A stretch of DNA of 64,000 bases from Streptomyces sp. NBC_00683 (GCF_036226745.1 NZ_CP109013.1:4836001-4900000); one strand, 5' to 3'; positions 25,779-36,724 are shown, numbered from the stretch's first letter. Notes: a model not told the origin generated them from the sequence alone. A program made the numbers and translations.

Positions 25779-28700
25779 ATGTCTGTCCCGCTGCACGAAC
25801 TGATCGCCCAGCAGACCGTCCGTACCCCCCACGCCATCGCGGTCGACGACGCACAAGGGTCGATGACGTACGCGCAGCTGGACCGCCGCGCGAACGGAAT
25901 CGCGCGGCTGCTGCGCGGGCGCGGTGTCCTTCCCGAGTCGAGGGTTGCCGTCTGCCTGCCGCGCGGGCGCGAGCTCGTCGCGGCGCTCCTGGGCGTCTGG
26001 AAGGCCGGCGCGGCCTACGTGCCGCTGGACGCAGGCCACCCGGCCGAGCGCATCGCCTGGATGGTCGCGGACAGCGGCGCGCGGACGGTCCTGACCATCG
26101 GCGAGTCGGCCGGGGCTCTGGACGGGGTCGTACCCGACGGTGTCGTGCTCCTGGACGCGGCCGGTGGCGAGGCCGACGCCGAACCGGTGGAAACGGGCCC
26201 GCAGCACGCCGCGTACATCACGTACACCTCGGGCTCGACGGGCCGCCCCAAGGGCGTGCTCGTCGAGCACGGCGGGATCGCCAACCGGGTGTCGTGGTCG
26301 GTCGCCCGCCAGGAACTCACCCCGGACGACCGGGTGTTGCAGAAGACCGTCCTCACGTTCGACGCCGCGGCCCTGGAGCTCTTCGCGCCGCTGGTCGCGG
26401 GCGGCACCGTCGTGATGGCCCCCGAGGGCGCCGAATCGGACCCCGCCCTCCTCGTACGGACGGTGGCCGACCGGCACATCACCGTCCTGCAGGGCGTGCC
26501 CTCCGTGCTGCGGCTGCTCGCCGAGGAGCCCGCCTGGTCCGAGTGCACCGGGCTGCGGCTCGTCCTGTCCGCGGGTGAGGCCCTCGACGCCGAACTGTGC
26601 CGCAGGCTCGGCGAACCCACCGGCGCCAAGGTGTGGAACACCTACGGCCCCACCGAGTGCTCCATCGACGTCACGGGCCAGGAGTTCGACCCGGAGCTGC
26701 ACACCGAGGCCGTGCCGATCGGCCGGCCGGTCGACAACATGCGCGTGTACGTGCTCGACGAGGAGCTCGACCCGGTCCCGATCGGTGTCGTCGGCGAGCT
26801 GTACGCCGGGGGCATCGGCGTGGCACGCGGCTACGTCGGCAACCCGGCGCAGACCGCGGAGAGGTTCGTACCGGACCCGCACGGCCCGGCGGGCAGCCGC
26901 ATGTACCGCACCGGCGACCTCGCGCGCTGGCGCTCCGACGGCGCACTCGCCTACCTCGGCCGCGTGGACCACCAGGTCAAGGTGAACGGCGTCCGCATCG
27001 AGCCCGCCGAGGTGGAGGCCGCACTCAACGCGCACCCCGACATCCGGGGCGCCGTGGTCGGCGCGTACACCGTCGGCGGCGGAAAGCGCCTCGTCGCCCA
27101 CCTGGTGACCGCCCGCCGCATACCCCGGGACGAACTGCGCAGCTTCCTGCGCAAGCGGCTCCCCGAGCCGATGGTCCCCGCCCTGTTCGTGCCCGTGGAC
27201 GCCTTCCCGCTGACCGGCAACGGCAAGATCGACCGCAAGGCCCTGCCCGACCCCGAGCAGCCCGGCACACGGACCGCGGGGGAGGGGCCCCGGTACACCG
27301 CGCCCCGCACCGTCGCCGAACGCCTCGTCGCCGAGGTGTGGGAGCAGCTGCTCCAGGTCGAACGGGTCGGTGTGCACGACGACTTCTTCGCCCTCGGCGG
27401 CTCCTCCCTCGTCCTGACCCGGCTGGCCGACGCCCTGGGCAGGGCCTCCGGAGACAGCATCCAGCTGCGCGGGCTCTTCGCGGCCTCCACGGTCGAGGCC
27501 CAGGCCAAGCTCCTGGAGGAGGCGCGGCCCGCCGTACCCGAGGTGGTACCGGTGGGACGCGACACCCCCCTGCCGCTCTCCTTCGGACAGCACCGGCTGT
27601 GGTTCCTGGACCGCATGCACCCGGGCAGCGCGGAATGGGTGGCGCCGCTGTTCCTCCGGCTGCCCGCCGGCACGGCCGCCGACACGGTGCAGTCCGCACT
27701 GGACACGCTGGAGACCCGCCACGAGTCCCTGCGCACCCGGTACGTCCTGGAGGGCGAGGAGCCCCGCCAGGTGGTGGCCGGACCCCAGCCGGTCGAGCTG
27801 CGCGTGGTGGACGCGAGCGAGGCAGAGATCGAGGGGCTGTTCGGGGAGCAGTTCGCCCGGGGCTTCGACCTGAGCGACGGGCCGCTGTGGCGGGCCCTGC
27901 TCGTACGGGTTCCCGTCGGCGGCCCCGTGCTGCTGGTCACGACCCACCACATCGCCAGTGACGGCTGGTCGACGGTGCTGATGGACCGGGAGATCCGCGA
28001 GCTGTGCGCCGCCGCCTCGGAGGGCCGGACACCGGAACTCCCCGAGCTCCCTGTGCAGTACGCGGACTACGCGGCCTGGCAGGCCGCCCGGTCCGACGAC
28101 ACGGTCCTCGACCGCGAACTCGACTACTGGAAGAACGCGCTGCGCGGCATGCCCGAACTGCAGCTCCACACGGACCGGCTTCGCCCGGCCCGGCGCGACG
28201 GGCGGGGCGAGGGCGTGCGCTTCTCGGTTCCGGCCGGTCTCGCCGACGCTCTCAGCGGCATCGGGCGGAAGCACGGCGCGACCCAGTACGCGACCCTGCT
28301 GGCCGTCTTCGCGGCGCTGCTCTCACGGCACAGCGGGCAGGACGACTTCGGCATCGGGAGCCCGGTCACCGGGCGGCTCAGGCCCGAGACCCAGGGCACG
28401 GTCGGCTTCTTCCTCAACTCGCTCGTCATGCGCTGCGACCTGACCGGCGACCCGACCTTCGGCGAGCTGCTGGGACGTACGAAGGACACGGCCATGGCCG
28501 GCTTCGCGCACCAGGAGCTGCCGTTCGAACGGCTGGTGGACGAACTGCAGCCGGTCCGCGACCTGTCCCGCACCCCGCTCTACCAGGTCGCCTTCGACCT
28601 GCAGGACGAAGGCGCCACATCGGTGGCCGCCGACGGGGTACTGATGGACGCCTTCCAGGGCGCCTGGCGGGTGGCCAAGACCGACCTGACGATGTTCGTG

Positions 28701-30647
28701 TGGCGCCAGGCCGACGGCTCGCTGAACGGTGCGCTGGAGTACGCGACCTCGCTGTTCGACCGGCCCACCGTGGAGCGCATGGCCGACCACTTCGTGAGGC
28801 TGGTCGAGGGCGTGGTGGCGGCGCCCGAGGCGGCACTGTCGGCCATCGACATCACCTCGGTGCACGAGCACCGGCTCCTGCGGGTCTGGAACGACTCGGC
28901 GGTGGTGGTGCCGGAGGTGTCGGTGCCGGAGCTGGTGGCGCGTCGGTCCTCCGCGGCGCCGGGTGCGGTGGCTGTGGAGGCGGGTGACCGGTCGTTGTCG
29001 TTCGCGGAGTTGGATGTGCGGGCGAATCGGTTGGCGCATCGTCTGCGTGCGGCTGGTGTGGGTCCGGAGTCGACGGTTGCGGTGTTGCTGGATCGTTCGG
29101 TCGATCTGGTGGTGTCGTTGTTGGCGGTGTGGCGTGCGGGTGGTGGGTTCGTTCCGATGGACCCGGTGCTGCCGGCGGGTCGTATCGCGGGGATGGTCGA
29201 GGACGCCAGGGTGGGTGTGGCGTTGACGTCGGCCCGGTATGTGGATCGTTTCCCGGGTGTGGAGACGGTGCTGGCCGAGGGTGATGTGTCGTCGTTCCCG
29301 GATTCGGTGCCTTCGGGTGTGCTGGATCTGGATTCGGTGGCGTACACGGTGTTCACGTCGGGTTCGACGGGGCGGCCGAAGGGTGTGCAGGTTTCGCATC
29401 GCAGTCTGGTGAATCATGTGGACTGGGCTGTGCGGGAGTTGGTGGCGTCGGGTTCGGGTGGTGCGCCGGTGTTCTCGTCGGTGGCGTTCGACCTGGTGGT
29501 GCCGAATGTGTGGGCTCCTCTGGCTGCGGGTCAGCGTGCGTGGCTTTGGGACGGTGAGCTGACGGAGCTGGGTGAGAGCCTGGTGGCAGCCGGTCCGTTC
29601 TCCTTCATGAAGCTGACCCCCGGTCATCTGGAGGTGCTGTCCGGGCAGTTGTCGGACGAGCAGATCCAGGGTTTGACGTCTCGTGTGGTGGTTGCGGGTG
29701 AGGCGTTGCCCGGTGGTCTGGTGGAGCGCTGGCGGGTGCTGCTGGGTGAGGGCCGTGTACTGAACGAGTACGGCCCGACCGAAGCGACCGTCGGGACCTG
29801 CGTCTTCCCGCTCGTCGAGGCGTTCGAGGGTGTGGTGCCGATCGGGCGTCCGCTGCCGAACATGACCATGCGCGTCCTGGACGCGGGTCTGCAGCCGGTC
29901 CCGGTGGGGGCCGTGGGTGAGCTGTTCGTCGGCGGTACGGGTGTGGCACGCGGCTACGCATACCGTCCCGGTGCGACGGCTGAGCGGTTCGTGCCCGACC
30001 CGTTCGGGCCGGCGGGTGCGCGTCTCTACCGCACGGGTGACTTGGTGCGGTGGCGTAGTGATGGTGCGGTCGAGTTCCTGGGCCGTATCGATGACCAGGT
30101 GAAGGTGCGCGGGTATCGCATCGAGCTCGGTGAGATCCGGGCCGCGTTGGTCGCTCATCCGCAGGTCACCGACGCCACCGTGGTGGTGTCGGAGGAACAG
30201 AGGCTCATCGCCTACGTCGTCGGCAGCACCGATGACCTGGCGGAGGGGCTCAGGGCTTCGCTGCCGGAGTACATGGTCCCGTCCGTCTTCGTCGGCCTCG
30301 ACGCGCTCCCGCTGACCGCCAACGGCAAGATCGACCGACGCGCCCTCCCCGACCCCGAGGCCACGGCAGCCGACGCGTTCATCGCTCCCGGTACGCCCAC
30401 CGAAGAACGCGTCGCAGCCATCTGGCGCGACCTGCTCGGCAAGGAGGCGAGCACCCAGGACAGCTTCTTCGACCTGGGCGGCCACTCCATCCTCGCCGTC
30501 CGGCTGGTCTCGCGCCTGCAGAACGAGTTCGACCTGGACCTGCCGATGCGCGTCGCCTTCGAGAGCCCGACGATCGCGCAGCTCTCCGTGGAGATCGAGG
30601 ACCGGATCCGGGCCGAGATCGACGCCGTGCTCACCGAGTCCCACTGA
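25779..30647 (+). CDS. NRPS1: A1-PCP1-C-A2-PCP2
   Basis: A 1622-residue synthetase. A1 (about 1-495) starts the protein directly. PCP1 carries S543 (LGGSSL), C has canonical HHIASDG at 723-729, A2 spans about 1042-1526 and PCP2 carries S1570 (LGGHSI). By eye the A1 specificity residues read D-A-L-Q-L-A-T-I-D, which I cannot match to a known residue (Dap or ureidoalanine is possible from context). A2 reads D-L-P-K-V-A-E-V-G, resembling Asn/Asp codes (DLTKVGEVG, DLTKVGHIG). A2 is nearly identical to A4 and A5 of NRPS2, also at DNA level. No starter C or E domain is present; acylation probably uses the free-standing C protein. AGAAGAG-type ribosome site just upstream. Confidence 0.95.
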   Translation: MSVPLHELIAQQTVRTPHAIAVDDAQGSMTYAQLDRRANGIARLLRGRGVLPESRVAVCLPRGRELVAALLGVWKAGAAYVPLDAGHPAERIAWMVADSGARTVLTIGESAGALDGVVPDGVVLLDAAGGEADAEPVETGPQHAAYITYTSGSTGRPKGVLVEHGGIANRVSWSVARQELTPDDRVLQKTVLTFDAAALELFAPLVAGGTVVMAPEGAESDPALLVRTVADRHITVLQGVPSVLRLLAEEPAWSECTGLRLVLSAGEALDAELCRRLGEPTGAKVWNTYGPTECSIDVTGQEFDPELHTEAVPIGRPVDNMRVYVLDEELDPVPIGVVGELYAGGIGVARGYVGNPAQTAERFVPDPHGPAGSRMYRTGDLARWRSDGALAYLGRVDHQVKVNGVRIEPAEVEAALNAHPDIRGAVVGAYTVGGGKRLVAHLVTARRIPRDELRSFLRKRLPEPMVPALFVPVDAFPLTGNGKIDRKALPDPEQPGTRTAGEGPRYTAPRTVAERLVAEVWEQLLQVERVGVHDDFFALGGSSLVLTRLADALGRASGDSIQLRGLFAASTVEAQAKLLEEARPAVPEVVPVGRDTPLPLSFGQHRLWFLDRMHPGSAEWVAPLFLRLPAGTAADTVQSALDTLETRHESLRTRYVLEGEEPRQVVAGPQPVELRVVDASEAEIEGLFGEQFARGFDLSDGPLWRALLVRVPVGGPVLLVTTHHIASDGWSTVLMDREIRELCAAASEGRTPELPELPVQYADYAAWQAARSDDTVLDRELDYWKNALRGMPELQLHTDRLRPARRDGRGEGVRFSVPAGLADALSGIGRKHGATQYATLLAVFAALLSRHSGQDDFGIGSPVTGRLRPETQGTVGFFLNSLVMRCDLTGDPTFGELLGRTKDTAMAGFAHQELPFERLVDELQPVRDLSRTPLYQVAFDLQDEGATSVAADGVLMDAFQGAWRVAKTDLTMFVWRQADGSLNGALEYATSLFDRPTVERMADHFVRLVEGVVAAPEAALSAIDITSVHEHRLLRVWNDSAVVVPEVSVPELVARRSSAAPGAVAVEAGDRSLSFAELDVRANRLAHRLRAAGVGPESTVAVLLDRSVDLVVSLLAVWRAGGGFVPMDPVLPAGRIAGMVEDARVGVALTSARYVDRFPGVETVLAEGDVSSFPDSVPSGVLDLDSVAYTVFTSGSTGRPKGVQVSHRSLVNHVDWAVRELVASGSGGAPVFSSVAFDLVVPNVWAPLAAGQRAWLWDGELTELGESLVAAGPFSFMKLTPGHLEVLSGQLSDEQIQGLTSRVVVAGEALPGGLVERWRVLLGEGRVLNEYGPTEATVGTCVFPLVEAFEGVVPIGRPLPNMTMRVLDAGLQPVPVGAVGELFVGGTGVARGYAYRPGATAERFVPDPFGPAGARLYRTGDLVRWRSDGAVEFLGRIDDQVKVRGYRIELGEIRAALVAHPQVTDATVVVSEEQRLIAYVVGSTDDLAEGLRASLPEYMVPSVFVGLDALPLTANGKIDRRALPDPEATAADAFIAPGTPTEERVAAIWRDLLGKEASTQDSFFDLGGHSILAVRLVSRLQNEFDLDLPMRVAFESPTIAQLSVEIEDRIRAEIDAVLTESH
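28887..30358 (+). repeat. Duplicated adenylation-domain DNA, copy 1 (A2)
   Basis: About 1.47 kb encoding A2 of NRPS1, nearly identical in DNA to 41408-42880 and 44519-45990. It has more T at third codon positions (for example GTGTTGCTGGATCGTTCGG) than the C domain before it, so the copies came recently from one source or are kept alike by gene conversion. Confidence 0.9.
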
Positions 30648-30672
30648 TTCCGTCGAGACGAAGGACGTGCTC

Positions 30673-31590
30673 ATGCGACACCTCATCTCCATCTGCGACC
30701 TGACCGACGACGACCTGCGGGGCCTGGTCGAGCGGGGGGCGGAATTCGCCGCCGGGGCCCGGGCGAAGTCCCTGGAGGACGCGATCGTCGGCATCTACTT
30801 CCGGCGGACGTCCACCCGTACCCGTACCGCCTTCACCAGCGGCGCCCTGCGGCTCGGGGCGAAGGCGGTGACCTTCGGTCCCGACGACCTGCAGCTGAAC
30901 ACGGGGGAGACCACCGAGGACACCGGCCGGGTGCTCTCCGGCATGCTGGACCTGCTGGTGGCCCGAACCGCGGACGCCACCGAGGAGCTGCGGACCTGGG
31001 CGGCCGGCGGGCAGATGTCCGTCATCAACGCGATGAGCGCGGAGGAGCACCCCACCCAGGGGCTCACCGATCTCACCACGCTGCAGCACCATTTCGGCCG
31101 TGTCGAGGGCCTGCGGGTCCTGTACGTCGGCGAGGGCAACAACAGCGCCGCGGCCCTGGCCCTCGCCCTGACCCGGTTCCCCGGGACGGAGCTCGAGCTG
31201 CGGACACCGCCCGGCTACGGGCTGGCGCCGGAGATCCTCGCCACCGCCACCGAACAGGCGGCGCGCAGCGGGTCGAAGGTGTCCGAGCAGCACGACATGG
31301 ATGCCCTGCCGTCGGGTCTCGACGCCGTCTACACCACGCGGTGGCAGACCACCGGAACCAGCAAGCCGACCGCCGACTGGCGGGAGGTCTTCGCACCGTT
31401 CCAGGTCACCCGCGAGCTGTGGCAGGGGAGCCCTGACGCGGTCTTCCTGCACGACCTCCCCGCCCACCGCGGCCAGGAGGTCACCGCCGAGGTGCTGGAC
31501 GGGCCGGCGAGCATCGCCTTCACCCAGGCCACGCACAAGCTGCACAGCGCGATGGCTGTCCTGGAATGGTGCTGGGCCGATCGGCCATGA
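30673..31590 (+). CDS. Carbamoyltransferase (ornithine carbamoyltransferase fold), probable Dap carbamoylation
   Basis: A 305-residue aspartate/ornithine carbamoyltransferase family protein. The carbamoyl-phosphate loop STRTR (47-51) and HPTQ (126-129) are intact. The ornithine-binding HCLP motif of true OTCases is HDLP here (H260-D261), so the second substrate is probably not ornithine. Position beside the Dap genes and the precedent of VioL/CmnL and ZmaU suggest it carbamoylates the beta-amino group of Dap, free or in the peptide, to give ureidoalanine. The ATG at 30673 sits 7 bp from GAAGGA; a GTG at 30667 would be too close. Overlaps the MFS gene by 4 bp. Confidence 0.88.
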   Translation: MRHLISICDLTDDDLRGLVERGAEFAAGARAKSLEDAIVGIYFRRTSTRTRTAFTSGALRLGAKAVTFGPDDLQLNTGETTEDTGRVLSGMLDLLVARTADATEELRTWAAGGQMSVINAMSAEEHPTQGLTDLTTLQHHFGRVEGLRVLYVGEGNNSAAALALALTRFPGTELELRTPPGYGLAPEILATATEQAARSGSKVSEQHDMDALPSGLDAVYTTRWQTTGTSKPTADWREVFAPFQVTRELWQGSPDAVFLHDLPAHRGQEVTAEVLDGPASIAFTQATHKLHSAMAVLEWCWADRP

Positions 31591-32945
31591 GTGACGAGGG
31601 GGGGTATCGGATACGGCGAAGAAGCAAGCACGCGCTGCCGACGCTGCGCAGCTACCGCGACTTCCGGCTGCTGTGGACCGGCTCCGCCATGTCCGTCATG
31701 GCGGAGCGGTGCTCGGGCATGGCGTTCACGCTGCTCGTGCTGTGGGACACCGGATCGGAGAGCGCGGCCGGACTCGTGGGCTTCGCGGGGCTGTTGCCGG
31801 CGCTGCTGGTCCAGCTGCCCGCCGGTGTCATGGTGGACCGGCTGAACCGTCGGCGGGTGATGATGACGTGCGTCATCGTGCGCATGGTCGCGGTCGCCAC
31901 GGTGGCTGTGTCGTTGCTGGGGGACACCGTCTGGGTCTGGCACATCGCGACGGTGGCGTTCATCCAGAGCAGCATGACGGTCTTCTACCAGTTGTCCGAG
32001 CGGGCCATGGTCCGCGGTGTGGTGCCGCCCAGGCAACTGGGGGCGGCGATGGCGACGAACGAGGCACGTTCACGGGGCGTCAACTTCATCGGACATCCGG
32101 TGAGCGGTGCCATGTTCGGTCTGTCGGCGTGGATGCCGTTCATGTCGAGCGTCGGGCTGTACCTGCTCTCGCTGATCACACTCGTGCGGCTGCGGGGGGA
32201 GAAGGAGCCGCCCCCCAGGCCGGGCAACAAGCGGCGCAACATGCGGGCCGACATCGCGGTCGGGCTGCGGTGGGTATGGGATCGCGCCTTTTTCCGAACC
32301 GCCCTGCTGATCATCGCGGGAAGCAATCTGGTCTTCCAGGGGCTCATCCTCACCGTGGCCGTCGTGGTCAGGGAGGACGGCGGCGCCGCGGGCACCATCG
32401 GCCTGATCATGGCGTCCGGCGGTATGGGAGGGCTGTTCGGGGCGCTGGTCGGCGGCTGGCTGAACAAGCGGCTGGCGATGCGTCAGATCATGATCATGGC
32501 GCATGTGACCTGGGCGCTGGTCATGCCCGCAGCGGTATTTTTCAGACAACCCGTGGCACTCGGTGTGCTCTTCTTCATAACGTCTCATATAGGAGCCGCT
32601 GTTACTGTCTCCGGCATGTCCTACCAGGTGCGAATCACCCCCAACAACATGCAGGGGCGGGTCGGCAGTGTCGTCATGCTCCTTGTGTCGGGGGCGAGTT
32701 CACTCGGTGCGCTCGGTACCGGGTATCTGCTGGAGGCAGTCGGCACCCGGCACACGCTCATGGTCGTGTCGGGAGTGATGGTGGTGCTCGCCCTGGTCGC
32801 CACCGCGGTCTTCACCAGGCCGGGTGCGGCGCTGGAGGACCGGCAGGACAGCGCACCGCCCCCACAGCCCGAGCCGGTTGCCATCGCGGACGGGTCCACG
32901 GCCGATCCCCTCACCACCCTGGAATTGCGGAGAATCGATGGATGA
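31587..32945 (+). CDS. MFS transporter
   Basis: A 452-residue, roughly 12-helix major facilitator protein. The cytoplasmic loop between helices 2 and 3 is VDRLNRRRVMM, the MFS motif A region. Its family looks like the enterobactin-exporter/MFS_3 type (LRSYRDFRLLWTGSAMSVMAERCSGMAFTLLVLWDTGS). It overlaps the carbamoyltransferase gene (ATGA) and the ABC ATPase gene (8 bp), so it is translationally part of the operon and likely exports the peptide or a precursor. The C-terminal about 40 residues are a Pro/Ala-rich cytoplasmic tail. Confidence 0.92.
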   Translation: MSDEGGYRIRRRSKHALPTLRSYRDFRLLWTGSAMSVMAERCSGMAFTLLVLWDTGSESAAGLVGFAGLLPALLVQLPAGVMVDRLNRRRVMMTCVIVRMVAVATVAVSLLGDTVWVWHIATVAFIQSSMTVFYQLSERAMVRGVVPPRQLGAAMATNEARSRGVNFIGHPVSGAMFGLSAWMPFMSSVGLYLLSLITLVRLRGEKEPPPRPGNKRRNMRADIAVGLRWVWDRAFFRTALLIIAGSNLVFQGLILTVAVVVREDGGAAGTIGLIMASGGMGGLFGALVGGWLNKRLAMRQIMIMAHVTWALVMPAAVFFRQPVALGVLFFITSHIGAAVTVSGMSYQVRITPNNMQGRVGSVVMLLVSGASSLGALGTGYLLEAVGTRHTLMVVSGVMVVLALVATAVFTRPGAALEDRQDSAPPPQPEPVAIADGSTADPLTTLELRRIDG

Positions 32946-33717
32946 CGCAGTGCGGCTCGAGTCGCTGACCAAGACCTATGGATCCGGGGACAGCGCGGTG
33001 ACGGCGCTGCGCGAGATCGGTCTGTCCTTTCCCCGCGGGAGCTTCACCGCCATCATGGGCCCGTCGGGCTCCGGCAAGTCGACCCTTCTGCAGTGTGCCG
33101 CGGGACTCGACAAGCCCACATCGGGGCGGGTGTTCATCGACGGCAAGGACATCGTCGGGCTGAACGAGACCCAGCTCACCGAACTCCGCCGCGAGACGAC
33201 GGGGTTCATCTTCCAGGCCTTCAACCTGCTGCCTTCGCTCACCGCCGAGCAGAACGTGGCGCTGCCGATGCGGCTGGCCGGGCGCAAGCCCAAGCGCCGG
33301 ACCGTGCAGCAGGCACTCGCCCAGGTGGGGCTGGAGAAGAAGGCGGGCAGCCGGCCGAGCCAGCTGTCCGGCGGCCAGCAGCAGCGTGTCGCCATCGCCC
33401 GTGCCCTGGTGGCCCGGCCGGCGGTGCTCTTCGCCGACGAACCCACCGGCGCACTCGACCTCACCACAGGGCGCGAACTGCTGGACACGTTGCGGCAGCT
33501 GGCCGGTGCGCCCGTGCCGGATCCCGGCGTCGTGCCCGCCCCCGGTCACGGCGAGCGGGTGACGACGACGATCGTGATGGTCACACACGACCCGAACGTG
33601 GCCGCGTACGCGGACAGGGTGCTGTTCCTCGCCGACGGGAGCCTCGTCGGCGAGCTGCGCTCGCCCACCGCCGAGGCGGTCGCCGCGCGGATGACGGACC
33701 TGGCGGTGTCGCGGTGA
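32938..33717 (+). CDS. ABC transporter ATP-binding protein (MacB/LolD type)
   Basis: A 259-residue ATPase with Walker A GPSGSGKST (41-49), Q-loop FIFQAFNLLPSLTAEQNV, signature LSGGQQQR (143-150), Walker B AVLFADEPTGALD and H-loop MVTHD. The IFQ-FNLLP and DEPTGALD segments are typical of MacB/LolD/FtsE-like subunits that pair with FtsX-type permeases, as here (4-bp GTGA overlap with the permease). A short insertion (PVPDPGVVPAPGHGERV) precedes the H-loop strand. Role: self-resistance and export of the peptide, by inference. Confidence 0.95.
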   Translation: MDDAVRLESLTKTYGSGDSAVTALREIGLSFPRGSFTAIMGPSGSGKSTLLQCAAGLDKPTSGRVFIDGKDIVGLNETQLTELRRETTGFIFQAFNLLPSLTAEQNVALPMRLAGRKPKRRTVQQALAQVGLEKKAGSRPSQLSGGQQQRVAIARALVARPAVLFADEPTGALDLTTGRELLDTLRQLAGAPVPDPGVVPAPGHGERVTTTIVMVTHDPNVAAYADRVLFLADGSLVGELRSPTAEAVAARMTDLAVSR

Positions 33718-36203
33718 TCAGGGTTGCTTTCCAGACCCTGCGGGCACGGTGGGTGTCGTTCCTCGGCACCGTCGTGGCGCTGGTGCTCGGGGTCGCGCAG
33801 GTCGCGGCCATGGGCGTACTCATCATGACCATGCTCGACCTGCCGGACCGGCCGGTGGAACGGTTCGCCGAGGCGCCCGCCGTGGTGCAGGCGTCCGACC
33901 CGGACTGGGACCCGGCCCACCACGACCTCGGGATCCGGTCGCTCGCGGCCGCCCAGGGGATCTCGGCCGAGCTGAGCGAGAAGGTCGCCGCCACCGGCGA
34001 GACCGTGGTGGACCGTGCCTTCTACGCCCAGATCGAGGGCGGCCCCGCCGACCAGGTGGGTCACCCCTGGCCGGTGGCGAGGTTCGGAGGCTACGACCTG
34101 GCCGACGGCAAGGAGCCGTCCGGCGCCAAGGACGTCGTGGTCCCGTCGGACCAGGCCCGTACCGGCGACAAGGTGACGGTCCTGACCGCCTCCGGCGTCG
34201 AGCAGTACACGGTCAGCGGCACGGTCTCCCCGGTCGGCTGGGAGGACGCCGTCTTCTTCACCGACGCGGAGGCCGCCCGGCTCTCCCCGCGCATCGAGTC
34301 CCTGGTGGCGCTCGGCCCGGTCGCCGACGTCCGGGCCGCCGTCGGCGACAGTGCCGCGGTGCTCACCGGCCAGGACCGGCACAAGGCGGACGCCAGCGAG
34401 GCGGCCGACCGTGAGACGCTCGACAACACCATCACGCTCGTGCCGGTGATGGCCAGCGTGGCGGGCACCACGGCGATCTTCGTGGTGGCCTCCACCTTCG
34501 CCTTCGCGGTGGTCCAGCGCCGCCGGGAGGTCGCACTGCTGCGTACCGTCGGCGCCACCCCCAAGCAGGTGCGCAAGATGGTCCGCAACGAGGCGCTGCT
34601 CGTCGGCGTCGTCGCCTCCGCGGTGGGCACGGTCCTCGGACTGTTCGGCGCGCAACTCCTCGCCGACATGCTCATCGCGATGGACATCTCGCCCGAGTGG
34701 TTCACGGTGGAGCCCTCGCTGCACTGGACCGTTCTGGCGCCGCTCGCCGCCGCGTTCCTGGTCGGCCTCCTGGTGGCGGTCGGCGGTGCGGCAGCCGCGG
34801 CACGCCGGGCCGGCAGCATCCGTCCCATCGAGGCGCTGCGCGAGGCCTCCGTCGATGACACGGGGGTGACGCCCGGCAGGGCGCTGCTCGGTGTCATCGC
34901 CCTGGTGGGCGGTGTCGGGTGGACGGCGTGGATCGCCATCGCCTCACCGACGAGCGTGCTCTCGCCCACGGTCTACGTCGTGTCGCTGATGGTGCCGGTC
35001 CTGGCCGCGGCGGTGCTCGCGCCGTTGGTCGTCGGACCGCTCACCAAGCTGCTGATGCTGCCCTTCCGGGGTGCTTCGGGGCCCACCGCGATGCTGGTGC
35101 GCGAGAGCGCGCTGACCTCGCGACGGCGTACCGCTGCCACCGCGGCCCCCGTCCTGCTCACCGTCGGGCTGGCCTTCTCGCTGCTCGCCGCCACCGACTC
35201 GCTCGGCGCCGCACGTGACAACGGCCTGCAGAACCGGGTCAGTTCGCAGTACGCACTCGCACCCGACGGAACCCCGGGCATCAGCCCGCAGGTGATCGAG
35301 CGCGTCGCGGCGATCGACGGCGTGCACATCGCGGCGCCGATCCTCACCACCGTCTACACCAAGGACGAGAACCGGTACGAGGAGAACGACGGCCTCGTCG
35401 TCGATCCCGTCGCGCTGAAGAAGACGATGGACCTGAAGATCATCGACGGGTCCCTGGACGATCTCGACGACAACAGCACGGCCGTGGCCGACCTGTGGGG
35501 CATGGACGTCGGCTCCGAGCTCGCCGTGGAGATGCCCGACGGCGAGCGCGTCGAGCTGCGGGTCGCGGCGACGTACAAGGCGCTGCGGGGCGAGGACGTG
35601 GCGTACCTGCCGCAGCGGTTCGCCCCGTCGGCCGTCTACGCACGGGACGGTCTCGCGCGCAGGGCCTACATCACGCTGGACAACGGTGCCGATCACGCCG
35701 CGATCACCGCACAGATCCGCAAGGCGGTGGCCGGCGACGGAGCCGAGTTCATGACGAGGGACCAACTGGTCGCCTCCGAGAGCGCCTACGCACGCCACCT
35801 CACGGAGGTGCGGCAGCGTTCCACCGCGGTGATCATCATGATCTTCTGCTTCATCGCGATCCTCAACACGCTCCTCATGGCGACGGCCGACCGGCGCCGG
35901 GACCTTGCGGTGCTGCGGATGGCGGGGGCCACGCCGAAACAGGTCGTACGGTTCTTCGTCGCCGAGTCCCTGCTGGTCTCCGCCATCGGGGTGGCACTGG
36001 CACTCGCGGCCACCGCGGTCAACCTGACCGGACTGTGGGGTGCGTTGCTCCAGCTGTTCGGTACGACACCGATCGTGGTGCCGTACCTGATCGTCATCGC
36101 TGTCGCCGTCGTGTCCACGCTCCTCGCCGTGATCGGCACGGTGCTGCCCGTCGGCGCGGCACTGCGGGCGCGGACCGTCCAGTTCCTCGGCTCACGCGAG
36201 TAG
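33714..36203 (+). CDS. FtsX-like ABC permease
   Basis: An 829-residue permease with two FtsX/MacB modules: an N-terminal helix (about 10-40), a large extracytoplasmic domain, three helices at about 235-360, two more helices near 385-445, one near 480, a second extracytoplasmic domain, and three C-terminal helices. The cytoplasmic coupling signature RRREVALLRTVGATPKQVRKMV recurs as DRRRDLAVLRMAGATPKQVVRFF. The GTG start overlaps the ATPase stop. This two-module actinobacterial type often exports or removes membrane-active peptides. Last gene of the first cluster operon; a hairpin follows. Confidence 0.94.
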   Translation: MIRVAFQTLRARWVSFLGTVVALVLGVAQVAAMGVLIMTMLDLPDRPVERFAEAPAVVQASDPDWDPAHHDLGIRSLAAAQGISAELSEKVAATGETVVDRAFYAQIEGGPADQVGHPWPVARFGGYDLADGKEPSGAKDVVVPSDQARTGDKVTVLTASGVEQYTVSGTVSPVGWEDAVFFTDAEAARLSPRIESLVALGPVADVRAAVGDSAAVLTGQDRHKADASEAADRETLDNTITLVPVMASVAGTTAIFVVASTFAFAVVQRRREVALLRTVGATPKQVRKMVRNEALLVGVVASAVGTVLGLFGAQLLADMLIAMDISPEWFTVEPSLHWTVLAPLAAAFLVGLLVAVGGAAAAARRAGSIRPIEALREASVDDTGVTPGRALLGVIALVGGVGWTAWIAIASPTSVLSPTVYVVSLMVPVLAAAVLAPLVVGPLTKLLMLPFRGASGPTAMLVRESALTSRRRTAATAAPVLLTVGLAFSLLAATDSLGAARDNGLQNRVSSQYALAPDGTPGISPQVIERVAAIDGVHIAAPILTTVYTKDENRYEENDGLVVDPVALKKTMDLKIIDGSLDDLDDNSTAVADLWGMDVGSELAVEMPDGERVELRVAATYKALRGEDVAYLPQRFAPSAVYARDGLARRAYITLDNGADHAAITAQIRKAVAGDGAEFMTRDQLVASESAYARHLTEVRQRSTAVIIMIFCFIAILNTLLMATADRRRDLAVLRMAGATPKQVVRFFVAESLLVSAIGVALALAATAVNLTGLWGALLQLFGTTPIVVPYLIVIAVAVVSTLLAVIGTVLPVGAALRARTVQFLGSRE

Positions 36204-36280
36204 CCCGGCCACCCCCCCCAGAGGGCGCCCGCCAGCCTCCCGGCACCAGGGCGCCCCCACCCGCAGCACCCCGAGACCCA

Positions 36281-36320
36281 CGCGGTCCGGTCCCGCCTCC
36301 CCCGACGGGACCGGGCCGCG
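36281..36320 (+). terminator. Hairpin terminator after the ABC permease
   Basis: CGCGGTCCGGTCCCG pairs with CGGGACCGGGCCGCG (15-bp stem, one G-T wobble) around a 10-base loop. No T-run follows, as is usual in Streptomyces. It ends the fabG-permease operon before the mbtH promoter. Confidence 0.75.
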
Positions 36321-36357
36321 TGCTGCGTTGTGGCCGTGTGTGTACGGATGCGTTCAG

Positions 36358-36375
36358 TAGAGGGCCGATATAGGC
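36358..36375 (+). promoter_or_regulatory. SARP-type direct repeat upstream of mbtH
   Basis: TAGAGGG-CCGA-TATAGGC: heptamers 11 bp apart. The second heptamer is identical to the first heptamer upstream of fabG (TATAGGC). It lies 47 bp before the mbtH ATG, almost the same distance as at fabG. Likely a binding site of the cluster SARP, driving mbtH-NRPS2-NRPS3. Confidence 0.65.
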
Positions 36376-36422
36376 GGGCGTCCGAAGCTGAGTGCGAATC
36401 CGACCACCGAAGGGAAACCGAC

Positions 36423-36638
36423 ATGGCTGACGAGCAGACCGACAACCGCGTCTACCGGGTCGTCCTGAACGACGAGGAGCAGTACTCGATCTGGGACGCG
36501 GACCGGGAGCTGCCGGCCGGCTGGCACACCGAGGGCACCGAGGGTGCCCGGCAGGTCTGCCTCGACCGGATCGAAGAGGTCTGGACGGACATGCGGCCCG
36601 CGAGCCTGCGCCGCCGCATGGAGAAGTCCGGCGCCTGA
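36423..36638 (+). CDS. MbtH-like protein
   Basis: A 71-residue NRPS accessory protein that binds adenylation domains and aids their folding or activity. The family signature is present: [54 protein letters not shown] has the three conserved Trp, the L-P-x-GW element and the terminal WTDMRPxSLRxRM. It is the first gene of the second cluster operon, 86 bp upstream of the giant NRPS gene. The ATG at 36423 has AGGGAAA upstream. Confidence 0.97.
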   Translation: MADEQTDNRVYRVVLNDEEQYSIWDADRELPAGWHTEGTEGARQVCLDRIEEVWTDMRPASLRRRMEKSGA

Positions 36639-36724
36639 GCAGGAACCGCCGGCAGGACCGGCGGCAGCACCACGCAGGACACCCAGTGACACGTACGGAA
36701 CGAAGGTCGGGAGGGGCGCTCAGC

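Noticed and set aside
36686..36724. GTG at 36686 as start of NRPS2, adding 13 residues
   Set aside because: The ATG at 36725 has a better placed GGGAGG; the added residues are not part of a domain. Not excluded, only less likely.
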